From positions 1 to 64,000 of the forward strand of contig JABWCL010000027.1 of assembly GCA_013360295.1 (NCBI GenBank): a stretch of DNA of 64,000 nt, written 5' to 3'. The translations under genes and the position numbers were made by a program. Source of the DNA: Ignavibacteriaceae bacterium (GTDB lineage: Bacteria; Bacteroidota; Ignavibacteria; Ignavibacteriales; Ignavibacteriaceae). Shown one piece after another: positions 22,301-28,917 of the stretch. The notes beneath the pieces were generated by a model. The model had not been told where the DNA came from, searched no databases, and saw nothing but the letters and a program-made list of their open reading frames with translations. Numbering within the stretch: position 1 is the first letter of the stretch; every line of letters begins with the position of its first letter.

Positions 22301-22409
22301 CGCGGGAACCGGCTTCCAGAATATGAATGAACGCTGGAAGGTTGAGGTTAAATCAAGGGATAACGGCGGAAATGAAAGTGATATTGTAAGCAAGGAAATT
22401 ATATGGTAA
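10362..22409 (+). CDS. Giant secreted repeat protein (4015 residues)
   Basis: I do not recognise this family. The signal peptide is 'MRKSILFFLVLLYLPVFAQ'. A fibronectin/Ig-like region (about 150-280, 'APVLLDPTNGTT', 'QEYVWRVRVID') is followed by about 2500 residues of beta-rich sequence. That part contains an internal duplication with a period of about 725 residues: 'RGIALPG' at 691 against 'SGITFPV' at 1417, and 'LPENIAL' at 1120 against 'LPENLVL' at 1845. Residues about 2590-2870 are glycine- and aromatic-rich strands resembling a membrane barrel or AsmA-like sheet. A long helical segment lies at about 2875-3300. Fibronectin/Ig-like domains fill the end. There is no T9SS sorting domain and no catalytic motif was seen. 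It overlaps the next gene by 7 bp. A structural, adhesive or envelope-spanning role is speculation. Confidence 0.85.
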   Translation: MRKSILFFLVLLYLPVFAQSPSWNIMMVVEPYPTSFYSVWQNNQSNSYVMVNYTGTPRAEYKVRFVLRNSSGKELARLTSPLEVFEAGPSSKTYFASDFLGWSDSKYDNATLQKIIRTNRFPEGFYEQDITVLASNGSTVLAEGSGNFTIIYPDAPVLLDPTNGTTEERTSPIFTWTQVNLPPTISSKYNLKIVKRFPGQSITQALNANPVHHEADIVNNISYVYPLDALQFENGQEYVWRVRVIDDEGNPLTSNDGNSEFWTFNYFSPGSPGAQLPFSSVELERNVAWFTDFSQLQITTDEGNYKMNGTTTLNLRLSDGELREFPATVENLAFRKNKYNPYIFTSGRVYANLPPGSLPTELLTQHFTPLSVEYSTDEKLFLRGEAEIPGGRKPLKIPGIVSIKPGGVLEATIKYKSGGSGGSSGYDPFIRLSDPAFHYGGFAGVGASLSTSAIPAGHLGILAGPVLQNNLSADPIYTFGNSAVRINITGYELIYPEAIAQFSGEVRIFNDYVVATIRNIRFNESGELTGTIDTNFTLDVNFLPASPGRYALKIQGVNGTFSFEPTTETSSIDLSLKNPKFAIKASGLFSQPFNGSASLTANLTHSSASPAGNGFNVVSLSEFITEGTALAQNPIKFGNSVSLLVNSLTLDSLTYTNTGFDFKISLDLKYSFPGLGLNAGNFSGIPFTKRGIALPGLYSKELSSDSTSGNVRNISGFQFEFTTATTSAITWNGGNTGIDPQLSANLRFSNFPVGSSEDIFTLSLPVTAELNSTGMSITLPVKEFTSSFIALPGGLKYLIKELRGTINGALANNVYQFSPTLRVKGNVEYPEGVFGAASAQEITASTTELSMSGFGIITGTISGVRPSGSLSKGIFALTIPEYGIRFAESDSAQTVEAAGSGKIDLSPLTGTTNSADINFQYDLAAKSWKSLTGTYGTAFTAGLPRQDPQFRLQASSLSITKDGLKINGRHTVSIGSDFSTAVTVNNLIFGYENAAIVSGEVVMDKGFGMFVGSSSGSGAPALSFGNKASSFPSQNGVVINTPNSAVYNREGLVIAAGSDSAYLTHRGLTYKTSAVYDNFKAGGSPFVVKSGRVDLVFGGRTVASLTAQGFTVDESALPSLPENIALLNSAVAFLKVKEGSTELVDWSVEGNNIRVTTRQSSPVTAYFPGLKLGSGITPEMPVSFNVLVDKTNYDIVDGSIQLNIPSEKLSQFDLTGRGMPVKFKSMNFAKNSSGIYELTFGSVIALFGEELNTQNTNLKINGAGLLSGDVNFTNAKTINLRSGADSDKLVLQVSSVAGSFTTELLPYTNPNYQLDLSGGVKLRVMNNAYSGANAVFRVTQSGIEVRNYQADDFTSPVKFDLGKLNLELKGFRLPEIAFSQTTGWSYTIKLDAIMNFTVPGMDFSVPQLNNISITRSGITFPVTQMNNVVAISRTFVIDGFPMRVRNFRTEEYTAASLDPASFNINNTPFRFDFTGLLSGFPTTYPAALRNTQLYIQNAGFVNGFLSGGADSIRYNPVQNIPFGNSGRIAVMELDADFAVKNNQQTLKVEVESYAGLPTNLRAPGWIVFGAAPDNRQSISSRGIVNGTFTTINLVTVRHGNTNLEVSPGATVILGDSNGVQTMAVESSNMKASVNFQTANRATGTGYLRFDIKNAAITAGNIELRPTFKAVLPFYNFVFNFEFSQANINEAGIIINGSHTLLAGQERINTAFSNFTLDIFNLAHKSGSFNITQPFSFYVSVYNTGLWWQAVNSGFVPAANPSMLFRVPSLTVSNNKYSFSGESSGAIRFNNELVTDFRVVFENNPEVEYSSSRVRQGSISFYKGTTKAAFIDANGANLTNMGSVTLPENLVLGDMNTAYIKMRQGETKYVTTENVSNGIRIRNIANQTVQMFVPGIKYTAATAPVYNVTFDVVVNPSTYSVISGTITHNAQTGQSLADLSSYGIPLRVTGLRYASGDAGYIFTVSGVTALPQLLRGLETELSNISVTNGRLSGFSSNGAVTDHYNPSAGYKKILRVGTMAEFKLQGVEYNFGQTPSYKISGDIKSKFFKHGTNDTSAVHFTATFSGGQFVFTPTSASSDGLNIGKFRLVPGAIQNNPQMALSFTNDNFNLAFNGTLRAPDLSPGFETTIRNLRINKDAIAADPVNITTTAQEQTFTIFANEVKLKNVQNNPAITFTYASDVFTLNLNGQISLLGNNNVVLRDFRITSAGAISFGQGSPVTAAAPLAIIQDRLWVTNLSVVTEQNKYLLKVDGQYLLPSPAVQTKQNYSFKIESDQLSTESVHYQVLNEAPGLGNDQTEPKFWAGKFDLQYVGLEIDYSDYSASQLQTVSTFYVDSVNTHRYIKFGGVSGGEVEPGMSVTFERKYEWVEELDFADEVKFTFRNLKYDLDGDDVEFEPDTSNGSFLMRIGGTVELGVTGFSGTLAFSGLEVLSSNEVRRFKESITGGTVTIAPLITAEITRIAFSSTPTDIYMPDPNGTKVQSGPDKGKVVTIKVPVKFYLALGGTVQLGLFAEGGVDSLLIFQRTDGTVNFVLQNFNFRKKDKIEFRLSLQMLTGTGSDFVLSMAGFCDFNGKVLAAVGKVAKWQGKFSAGLYVAALEGVEISFFGLVDLAGVGGGFFFNPTENDINTVRDMSGFVDEYTSSIKAKIKGTPVTGTPLFSIFLYARIEFGQPVPPSTEAPLAGSCLLTIANDRLIIDAKVEALGRRHELYGLANVEVSFTQRYVEGTIAMTVDLRYLITANATMQFFYYSQQNWGIIGTAEYKVLINLLSGNGDFYAGSKGFYAAANFNQGFDVWILTVESGISLKAWYKPDVSWGAYFRLYLEASVLGGVASARGEIKGVLIGAPEFALAGGASLRVRLLFISWNGDVWLRIKKEGIKAGFGKDDAVQRLIAQAEGMSNDFLAAVNAAKADIQNNKPIPSLNIDSTVIRAASAELVKRMLKARSLLAGEQITQAEKDSLATYLASELASGDNAKIREYLTKLKDNILAAGTDAARTELTNLLNQLNTAINDYRTSISNVSQAVSNLAMTIEVPAAASPEGVADPVETTRFTWPTSRNETPQATDPGFSLNNVTAQNNASVVNSFMTTAEGYHDMLKRNIEKIEGTIWKFDQIFANPNNIYLSITFKYVTVVAQIQNYLKKLAQYHYNDITTANTFRTYMISDSAAFFGQIRSKDISDGAGRMKVKTYQRWARIRGLAATNQTPWDHSEFETVWGRFSSTQRNAEAAAMAKNLYYVIPDQAFFGLMNDKKDALARLSGEFAAKMRNVEEHAGAYTRMLDELFAKRRKMSENLFEVVERFIYWKDKPQRGANDKTIDFKNVAPTLATLQAKRTYLVASNTAPNITINAANQTNFKSHTEMSLGWSGSHVNGVVEYSLETSGLPGGFKTVGKFTNWYPYHFPSRKGEHDHYVTYKVRARSASGFTKTAVLYSGVVKMGFTDNNIGAPAQTVTAAAPVDNSEPSQSNPTIDDLHRLRTNRVYYPGRSSFSDAYFGYYTNKATDFRIRITANDPESGISYFRYKIERYNSQGNYVTVRDWQNIGAINEYLIQGLNLTHCATQRDIKMSNYPKNDWDAMASVPRYVISVEATNGAGLTNTRYVCIVVDTTTPPALTESTPRPPTTIRAITGYHQGTVVNYKFDTTSNRSIRPVREARKIVFPVTYSMQPDIQYYYNVYAMPDGIRINSDYLVDNEIYSEAWASGSANIGLGKIATIPAQYDQYDQFKIELMYKTKSGAFSPVFTTTDWYYPYRKNPPTYTWNTGRGWATIDAFPKPPEVYWFNDRSPGQPNNLKLYFRNFGESLDGTGINRFYYSVGTVHTLTDHYSVNYSTWKELPPVSDEGIVSMDASFFSTWSSQSWFTPGNQIYIYIKGVNNSFWAGRNVTVVGPITLAPPTVASVALDIVRDNTVTPNKFVAELTIGGEREATTKTYLVRTLVFRNGSWVAPAAPLSGAWTEVRNIFGVFNWHLTTKYKLNTLNMMPARNLNAAGTGFQNMNERWKVEVKSRDNGGNESDIVSKEIIW
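12385..14170 (+). repeat. Internal duplication of giant protein, unit A
   Basis: Residues about 675-1270. Landmarks are 'FTKRGIALPG' (G at 691), 'LPENIAL' (L1120), then 'FPGLKL', 'VDGSIQLNIP' and 'GAGLLSGDVN'. They recur in the same order in unit B about 725 residues later. The similarity is at the protein level only and is diverged. Confidence 0.6.
14562..16345 (+). repeat. Internal duplication of giant protein, unit B
   Basis: Residues about 1401-1995. Landmarks are 'ITRSGITFPV' (G at 1417), 'LPENLVL' (L1845), then 'VPGIKY', 'ISGTITHNA' and 'VTNGRLSGFS'. Spacing matches unit A within one residue (offsets 726 and 725). Confidence 0.6.
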
Positions 22410-24406
22410 AGAAAATGTTTTTATTTTTAATTGTATTATTATCGGGCGGATTGTTCGCTCAGCAGTATGATCTGCTCTACACCTTCAACGGCAAACAGGC
22501 GGCTCTGTTTCTTACTATCGCGCCTGACTTTGACCAGCAGGTGGTCGTGTTTAGAAAAGCAGCGGGGGGCGATTTCACTCCGCTGAATAAGGAAACACCG
22601 TTAAAAGCGACGGAAGAGATCAGTGAAATTGAATCTCTTCTCGGCGAAGAGCTGATTCTGGCAATGGATTACACCGGCGCCGAGGATATTGACGCTCTTG
22701 GCAGGGTTATACGCGGTAACGGTTACCAGGCAGCTCTTACGACGCTTCTTTTCCCCGGTGCCGCGCGCGCCGCGGGAAGGTTGTATATAGACAGTTCCGC
22801 TGTTCAGGGAACCGACTATGAGTATAAAATAGTTTACTACAATCTGCTGGATCAGCCCGTTGAGGAATTCACTAAAAGCGTGAAGGCTGTATCCGTACCG
22901 CCGGTTCCTCCGCTTAATCTCCGTTCAGAACTGAAGGGCGCAATGCTGAATCTTGAATGGGAATACCCTAAATGGGAAAGCGATCCGACGAATCTTACCA
23001 TAAAGTATAATGTTTACCGGAAGAGCGGCAGGGAAAACTTTACCAGGGTAAATGAAAAAGTTCTGCTCAGAAACGACGCTGTCAATGGCTTTTTTACTGA
23101 ACTTGTGAAAGGCGATATAAAAGAAGCGGAATACTATGTAACCGCGGTTGACCTCGCCGGCGTTGAGAGCAAGCCCTCAAAAAGCATTAAGGTTAAACTC
23201 GTTTCTGATCAGCAGCCGCAGCCGCCAACCGGAATTAATTCGGTTGTAGACAGGGATAGAATTAATCTTGTATGGGATGTTTCGGCCGAACCAAATGTTA
23301 CCGGATACAATATTTACCGGAAGGAAAAATCCGTTCAGGATTCCGTTAAGCTGAATAAAAGACCCGTACCGCTCAGTCAGCCAATGTTTACTGACAGTTT
23401 GGCGAAATCAGCAGTAATATATTACTACTATGTAACCGCTCTCTCAGCTAACGGAAAAGAGAGCCGCCTGAGCAGTATGGCCGTCGGTGAAATTCTTGAT
23501 ACCATTCCTCCGGTGCCTCCGACAGGAATAAAAGCATCCATACTCGGCGATTTTGTAAAACTTGAATGGAAAGCTTCAAGGTCGAACGATGTTAAACACT
23601 ATAATATTTACCGCGGCGATGACAGGAATATCCTCGCCAAAACAGGAATGACAACAACCACCACTTTTGTGGATAGCGGTTTTGATGGAACAAATCTTGT
23701 CGCGGGACAGGTGTATTTTTATTCTGTGAGCGCGGTTGATCTGGTGGAGATTGAGGGGGCGCAGAGCGATACAATTCAATTCAAATACATTGATAAAATG
23801 GCCCCGCCTGCTCCTCAGCCGTTCACCGCAAAACCTGTTCATAAAAATGGAATTGAAGTCCGCGTCGGTATGACGATGGTTGCGGATCTCGCGAAAGTAA
23901 ATCTTTACAGAAAAGCAGTCGGTTCAACTCAAAAAGAGCAGGTTATAAAAACTTTCAACAGGCTTCCGGTAGTTTTCACGGATACCACCGGTAAGTTAAA
24001 TGAAAGATACATTTATTACGCTGAGTCCATAGACAGCGCGGGAAATAAAAGCCAGATGTCCGTTAGCAACGAAGTCGAAGTGAAAGACCTGCTCGTTCCT
24101 GCCGCGGTTCCTCAGGTAAATGCAGTTATGAGAAAGGATAAAAAACTTGAAGTCAGCTGGGTCGCGGTTTTCGAAAAGGACCTGGCCGGTTATAATGTTT
24201 ACTGGTCAGAGCTTCCGAACGGAAATTATACGCTGATAAACCCTAAGCCTGTAAAAGAAACTAAGTTCATTGATCCTAACGGAAAAACCGATAACTTTTA
24301 TAAAGTACGCGCGGTGGATACCTCCGGCAATGAAAGTGAGTGGAGTGACGCTGCGCCTGTGGTGAACGAAGAGAGTGATCTGGAGGAGTATCAGGAAAAT
24401 GAATAA
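22403..24406 (+). CDS. Secreted fibronectin type III repeat protein
   Basis: A 667-residue protein with signal peptide 'MVKKMFLFLIVLLSGGLFAQ'. Residues about 20-160 are a unique N-terminal domain. Five fibronectin-III-like repeats follow (about 165-650), each with strands such as 'LNLEWEYPKW', 'YNVYRKSGR', 'YNIYRKEKS', 'YYYYVTALSANGKES' and 'YNIYRGDD'. The tail is acidic ('EESDLEEYQENE'). No catalytic residues are visible; such repeats usually serve as binding or spacer modules. The start overlaps the stop of the giant gene (ATGGTAA, 7 bp) and the end overlaps the barrel gene by 8 bp, so the three are very likely made together. It lacks a T9SS sorting domain, so it is probably periplasmic or held in the complex. 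Confidence 0.85.
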   Translation: MVKKMFLFLIVLLSGGLFAQQYDLLYTFNGKQAALFLTIAPDFDQQVVVFRKAAGGDFTPLNKETPLKATEEISEIESLLGEELILAMDYTGAEDIDALGRVIRGNGYQAALTTLLFPGAARAAGRLYIDSSAVQGTDYEYKIVYYNLLDQPVEEFTKSVKAVSVPPVPPLNLRSELKGAMLNLEWEYPKWESDPTNLTIKYNVYRKSGRENFTRVNEKVLLRNDAVNGFFTELVKGDIKEAEYYVTAVDLAGVESKPSKSIKVKLVSDQQPQPPTGINSVVDRDRINLVWDVSAEPNVTGYNIYRKEKSVQDSVKLNKRPVPLSQPMFTDSLAKSAVIYYYYVTALSANGKESRLSSMAVGEILDTIPPVPPTGIKASILGDFVKLEWKASRSNDVKHYNIYRGDDRNILAKTGMTTTTTFVDSGFDGTNLVAGQVYFYSVSAVDLVEIEGAQSDTIQFKYIDKMAPPAPQPFTAKPVHKNGIEVRVGMTMVADLAKVNLYRKAVGSTQKEQVIKTFNRLPVVFTDTTGKLNERYIYYAESIDSAGNKSQMSVSNEVEVKDLLVPAAVPQVNAVMRKDKKLEVSWVAVFEKDLAGYNVYWSELPNGNYTLINPKPVKETKFIDPNGKTDNFYKVRAVDTSGNESEWSDAAPVVNEESDLEEYQENE

Positions 24407-26126
24407 ATTTAATTTATTGTTAATTACAATATTTATATTTTCCGGCTATACTCTTTTTGCCCAGTTCCCCGATAAATCATCTATCCCGGGAATGGATACG
24501 TCGGGGTTTTCCTTTAAGAAACTTGCAACCGACGCGGTCAAGATTAGCGGCGATATTGGTACGAATGGTGAACTCTACAGCGTTTCCGGGAAGAAAAGCC
24601 AGAGACCAGGCAGTTCAGGAAGGCTCTTCCTGCGGCCATCTATAAGCCTGTTTGATAAGGTGACTATTAACTTCGACCTCTTCCTCTCAAGCGAAGGAAG
24701 CGGAGCAAGACAGGATATTAATACTGTAAAGTTCAATCCCGAGTGGAGTTGGGGTAAACTTTATTACGGTGATTTCAATATGGAGATGTCTAAATTTACC
24801 CTTACCGACGTGCTCATCAGCGGTTATGGAATTGACCTCTATCCGGGTATTTTTAAGTTACAGGGATTCTCCGGAAAATCACAAAAAGCCATTGCTCTCG
24901 ACGCGGCAGGCTCGATGTATGAGCGGACAATCTACGGAGGCAAGATAGGACTCGGTGAAGAAGCAGGGAGCCACCTGCACATCAACTTCCTCCGCTCCTA
25001 TGATAATATGAAATCCCTCTCCCGTGATATCTTCCGGCAGATTGATACAGTAAATACTGCAAGCGGCACAAGGGTGGATACCAACTACACGGGCGTTACT
25101 CCGCAAGAGAACCTAATCGCCGGCATTAACTGGGGACTGAACCTCTTCAACAACACCTTCAAAATGAAGAGTGAAATTGCAATGAGCCTCTTCACACAGG
25201 ACCTTTACAGCGCCGCGGTGGAGAATAAAGACCTTCCGGAAGATATAAACCAATACTACACACCAAGGCTTACTACGAGCGGCGACGTGGCGTTTAACGG
25301 TGAAATGTCTATAAATACGAGGCCTGTTCAGATAAAGAGCGGGTATACGCTTGTGGGTCCGGGTTATACTTCCCTCGGTATGGGTACACTTATTAACGAC
25401 AGGCAGATCATTACCGGAGGATTAGGGTTCAATCTCTTCTCAGGCAACCTTGCGATTCAGACAAACTTCCAGCGTCAGAACGACAATACGGCTAATCAGA
25501 AGCTGTTCACCACTGAAAGAAATAATATCGCCGTGATGGTATCTGCAAGGCCGATAAAACCGCTCTCTGTTTCGGTGGTTACTAATATGAACAATATGGG
25601 CAATGACGCTAATAACGATACATTGAAAATTGATAACACTACCGCTTCTTACGGCATAAATACAAATTATATGTTCGAAGCGTTTAAGTATCAGAACTCA
25701 GTAACATTTGGGTACAGCACACAGAACGCGGAATCGAAAAGCAAGATACGCGGTGATAACAAGGTAACTTCACAGAACATCAATCTCGGTTTGAATACTA
25801 CCATAAGCAAACAACTGAACGCCGCGGTGGTAATGACTTTCAGCAATGTAGACCTTGGCCCCCGTGGGCAGAACAGCACGCAGTCATTCACCGGAAAAGT
25901 TAACCACAAAATGTTTGATAATAAGCTGTCGAATGTAGTGGCATACACGTTAGTCACAGCGGACGCAAGCACTTCCAACGTGCTGACCTACAGGGCGGGA
26001 TATGAAATCTTCCAGTCAAGCACAATCTCACTTAACACCCGCGCCACTTTCTTTAAGGGAAAAGGCGCCAACCCGATTAAGTTCAGCGAGTATATGACGA
26101 CGTTTGACTGGAGTTACAGGTTTTAG
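24399..26126 (+). CDS. Outer-membrane beta-barrel protein of unknown family
   Basis: A 575-residue protein. The ATG at 24399 gives signal peptide 'MNKFNLLLITIFIFSG' ending '...LFAQ'; GGAGGAG lies 10 bp upstream, while an in-frame start at 24375 would add eight residues before the signal. After a short linker, residues about 45-575 are alternating amphipathic strands of barrel type ('RLFLRPSISLFDKVTINFDL', 'LYYGDFNMEM', 'LINDRQIITGGLGFNLF', 'MVSARPIKPLSVSVVTNM'), and the protein ends in an aromatic ('DWSYRF'). The C-terminal F fits recognition by the BAM machinery. It is the last gene of the giant-protein operon and could anchor or export the giant protein. That role is inference from position. 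Confidence 0.8.
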   Translation: MNKFNLLLITIFIFSGYTLFAQFPDKSSIPGMDTSGFSFKKLATDAVKISGDIGTNGELYSVSGKKSQRPGSSGRLFLRPSISLFDKVTINFDLFLSSEGSGARQDINTVKFNPEWSWGKLYYGDFNMEMSKFTLTDVLISGYGIDLYPGIFKLQGFSGKSQKAIALDAAGSMYERTIYGGKIGLGEEAGSHLHINFLRSYDNMKSLSRDIFRQIDTVNTASGTRVDTNYTGVTPQENLIAGINWGLNLFNNTFKMKSEIAMSLFTQDLYSAAVENKDLPEDINQYYTPRLTTSGDVAFNGEMSINTRPVQIKSGYTLVGPGYTSLGMGTLINDRQIITGGLGFNLFSGNLAIQTNFQRQNDNTANQKLFTTERNNIAVMVSARPIKPLSVSVVTNMNNMGNDANNDTLKIDNTTASYGINTNYMFEAFKYQNSVTFGYSTQNAESKSKIRGDNKVTSQNINLGLNTTISKQLNAAVVMTFSNVDLGPRGQNSTQSFTGKVNHKMFDNKLSNVVAYTLVTADASTSNVLTYRAGYEIFQSSTISLNTRATFFKGKGANPIKFSEYMTTFDWSYRF

Positions 26127-26132
26127 GAATTA

Positions 26133-26160
26133 TGAATTAAGAATTAAAAATTAAGAATTC
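26133..26160. repeat. AT-rich dispersed repeat copy after the barrel gene
   Basis: GAATTAAGAATTAAAAATTA begins 8 bp after the stop of the barrel gene and is the reverse complement of the 41-72 and 274-311 blocks. Confidence 0.8.
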
Positions 26161-26180
26161 ATCGGGGGTTAAAAGGAATA

Positions 26181-26220
26181 TTAAAAGTGGAAGGCTTAAG
26201 CGGCTTTTCACTTTTTTATT
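26181..26220 (+). terminator. Probable terminator of the giant-protein operon
   Basis: AAAAGTGGAA (26183) pairs with TTTTCACTTTT (26205 onward), with one G-T wobble, around the loop GGCTTAAGCGGC, and is followed by a T-rich run. It lies about 55 bp after the stop of the barrel gene. Confidence 0.6.
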
Positions 26221-26383
26221 TTTAAGGAAAGCTATTTATTAAAACAAATGTTCTGAAACTTTAATTCGGCAGGTCAATTAAGCTGGCGCAATGGCCGGAA
26301 AAAATAATTATCCGTTTAGAATATGTACCGTTACTTGCATTGAATTTATTTTTAGCTTTCTCGCCCCTCCCTCTCGACAGATG

Positions 26384-26422
26384 GAATTAATTCTAAATTC
26401 ATAATTTTTAATTCTTAATTGT
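26384..26422. repeat. AT-rich dispersed repeat copy at the TPR gene stop
   Basis: AATTAATTCTAAATTCATAA followed by TTTTTAATTCTTAATTG runs into the last codons of the TPR gene (stop at 26415), the mirror situation to the block at 26133. Confidence 0.7.
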
Positions 26423-28412
26423 TTATGATTCTATTCGCCTCCTCTATCCTTCCGGATTTGTGAAGCGCTTCGATCAGGTGTTCGCGTAAAATGGAGTTTT
26501 TGCTGTCGGTTTCGTATAGTTTAAGCCAGTAGTCGCAGACATCATTCAGCGTTCCGAGTTTTTGCGCGAGGTCAATTACTTTGCGGTAATGGGAAGCTGA
26601 TTTTTTATTCAGCGAAGATGCTTTCCTGAAAGCCAGTAATGCTTTTTCATTTTCTCCCCGCGATTCATAAAAATCCCCGGCGGCGCTTTGCACTTCATCA
26701 GAGGATGGAGAAAGTAATAGCGCGGTTTCAAAGTCGGCGCGGGCTTCTTCTGCCTGCCCGGTTTCAAAGAGGTAAAGTCCCCGCTGCATATATAGCAGAG
26801 CTGCCTGAGGTAAGTCGGCAATCATCTTCTTAAGGGCAGCGAGGTATTCCGCGGGACCCATAAGCGACCTGAGCTTTTTGAAACTATCTTTTAAGACAGA
26901 GGAAACGGTATCAAGTTCTTCCCCGCTTACCTTTGCGCGGCCAATACTGTCAGGATTATTTATATTACCGCCTGAAACGGAGGCGAGGATTTCAGTCTGG
27001 AGCTGCTGAGAGCGCTCAAGGAGATACCTGACCGCCCTGTTAAAATGAAAAACCGAACGAGCCGTATCATTGCGGTCGGCATATATTCTCGCTGTGTAGT
27101 ATGAGATTTCCGGATGATCGATATAATTCTGTTTAACCTTCTCAAGCCATATCATCGAAGAATCCTTCTTTCCGTCATAGTAATACTGCTTTGCAAGGCT
27201 TAAAACAAAATCCGTTTTTCCGGGATGAACATTGATCGCGGTCAATAAGAACACTTTTGCTCTTTCCGTGTCACCCGCGGCACGAAGCAACGCTGTAATT
27301 CTTTCAAACGACGCAGGATTTTTCCCTCCGGATAAAATATATTTTTCCAGCACCTGTATTGCATCTTCATTACGGCCTTCCTTCACATAACTTTCCGCGA
27401 TAAGCAATTGAGCATCACGATAAAGATCCTTAGCAACGAGTTCTGAATATATTGTTCTGGCGGTATCATATGATTTTTTGTTTTCGTATGTCCGTCCCAG
27501 CCCGAGCAGCATATCCACATCATCCGGGGTGAGTGAAAGGAATTCCCTGTAGCGGTCAATTATTATGTCATATCGTTTATTTAATTCAAGGAAATCTATC
27601 TCCGCCAGGTATACTTCTTTCGCCCTTGGAAACTTTTTTCGCAGTTCTGCATAGCGGGCGTACGCGTTTTCTCCGTCCTGATTATACCTGTAAAGCATTG
27701 CGTTATTAAGCCCTGCCTGCATATCATCGGGTGAACTTTTAACTATCTGCTCGGAAACCTTCAGGGCTTCGTCGTATTTTTCATTCCCGATGAGAGCTTC
27801 GAAATACAACTGCCGTGAGGTTTTATCACCGGGCTGGAACTTATATGCTTCCGTGGCGTACGGCAGCGCTTCCTTATATTTCTTCTGCTTAAGATAAATC
27901 ACCACCAGATTTTTTCTCGCGTCGTGGTTGCGTGTATTATATCTAAGCGCCGCTATCATTGCATCGGCAGCCTCCGTCAGTTTTCCTTTGTTATAATGTT
28001 CCCCTCCCCTCATAAGATGCAGATCGGAGAGAGCACTTTTCAGTGAAGTAGAATCGGGATACCTTTTAATAAGCTTTTCCAGGGAACTCATTGCTTTCTG
28101 ATTATTCCCCGTCTGGCTGTATAATTGCACAGTGAGAAGTTCGAGATCATAATCGGAACCGAGTTTGGCGACTGCCATTTCAGCGAGTGAGAGCGCTTTA
28201 TTTGTCTGGTTTAATTTAAGCGCGCAGTCAATGGCCCCGCTGAAAATATCCCTGGACTGGAATCCCTTGTCAATAAGCGACTCAAATATCTTACCCGCTT
28301 CTTCATATTTCCCGGAAGAATACAATGAGGCAGCACGCTGCAAATCCGCTTGCTGCGAGTGAATAAAGATTGATAAACCAAATATTAGAAAAAGGACTAA
28401 CCTTAAAAACAT
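26415..28412 (-). CDS. Secreted tetratricopeptide repeat protein
   Basis: A 665-residue protein with signal peptide 'MFLRLVLFLIFGLSIFIHSQ' and TPR repeats along nearly the whole length. Clear units include 'AASLYSSGKYEEAGKIFESL', 'SLYSQTG'-type helices, 'LVVIYLKQKKYKEALPYATE', 'LLGLGRTYENKKSYDTART' and 'AAGDFYESRGENEKALLAFR'. TPR arrays are protein-binding scaffolds; here it would act in the periplasm or at the outer membrane. No enzyme domain is visible. The gene is convergent with the barrel gene on its left and divergent from the receptor gene on its right, so it is probably transcribed alone. The partner is unknown. Confidence 0.88.
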   Translation of the reverse strand: MFLRLVLFLIFGLSIFIHSQQADLQRAASLYSSGKYEEAGKIFESLIDKGFQSRDIFSGAIDCALKLNQTNKALSLAEMAVAKLGSDYDLELLTVQLYSQTGNNQKAMSSLEKLIKRYPDSTSLKSALSDLHLMRGGEHYNKGKLTEAADAMIAALRYNTRNHDARKNLVVIYLKQKKYKEALPYATEAYKFQPGDKTSRQLYFEALIGNEKYDEALKVSEQIVKSSPDDMQAGLNNAMLYRYNQDGENAYARYAELRKKFPRAKEVYLAEIDFLELNKRYDIIIDRYREFLSLTPDDVDMLLGLGRTYENKKSYDTARTIYSELVAKDLYRDAQLLIAESYVKEGRNEDAIQVLEKYILSGGKNPASFERITALLRAAGDTERAKVFLLTAINVHPGKTDFVLSLAKQYYYDGKKDSSMIWLEKVKQNYIDHPEISYYTARIYADRNDTARSVFHFNRAVRYLLERSQQLQTEILASVSGGNINNPDSIGRAKVSGEELDTVSSVLKDSFKKLRSLMGPAEYLAALKKMIADLPQAALLYMQRGLYLFETGQAEEARADFETALLLSPSSDEVQSAAGDFYESRGENEKALLAFRKASSLNKKSASHYRKVIDLAQKLGTLNDVCDYWLKLYETDSKNSILREHLIEALHKSGRIEEANRIINN

Positions 28413-28917
28413 ACTTTTCTTTTACGATGATTAAATAACTTGCGAGGGCCTTGTGGAAATGGTGAATAAAAGCGCTCCTCTTCCAAGCGGGGGAAACCGC
28501 CCGGAAAAATAAGGGGGATTAGGTTCTTTTCCAAATATAAACAAAATACTAAAACCACTTATTTGAGTACTTTCTTTCCGGGAGTAAACCTATGCAATAA
28601 AAGCAAGTCTAAAAACCGCGTAAATCCATAAACAACCATGTCATCCTTGGACCCAACAGTGGTCTCTCCGCGCCTTCGCGTCTCTGCGAGAAACACAGGT
28701 TGTTCCCATCTCAGTGGATTATCTCCTGGCAATGGGTTATCTTATTCGCTCCTTCCGGCAGTCGTTATTTTGTTAAAAGCTTTTCGCTTCCATCCCCTGA
28801 CATATACAGATAATTACACTGTTATTTCCCCGTGCATTTTTCTATTTTAACCTGTTAAAACGAAGGTTTTGACTGCATTCTTCGTCTAATTTATTATTTG
28901 CGCCTGATGTTTATACA
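28413..28917. other. Divergent intergenic region with one CGCGTCTCTGCG element
   Basis: About 500 bp between divergent genes; it must hold promoters for both, though none was recognised. One element at about 28664-28700 (CGCGCCTTCGCGTCTCTGCG) belongs to the same family as the tandem repeat at 32643-32890. A forward reading frame at 28638-28850 runs through this repeat and is not regarded as a gene. Confidence 0.55.
28664..28700. repeat. TCTCTGCG-type dispersed element
   Basis: GCGCCTTCGCGTCTCTGCGA followed by GAAACACAGG matches the core of the 97-98 bp tandem units at 32643-32890, about 4 kb away. Confidence 0.75.

Noticed and set aside
28638-28850. Forward frame between divergent genes
   Set aside because: It passes through a dispersed repeat and has no protein family features.
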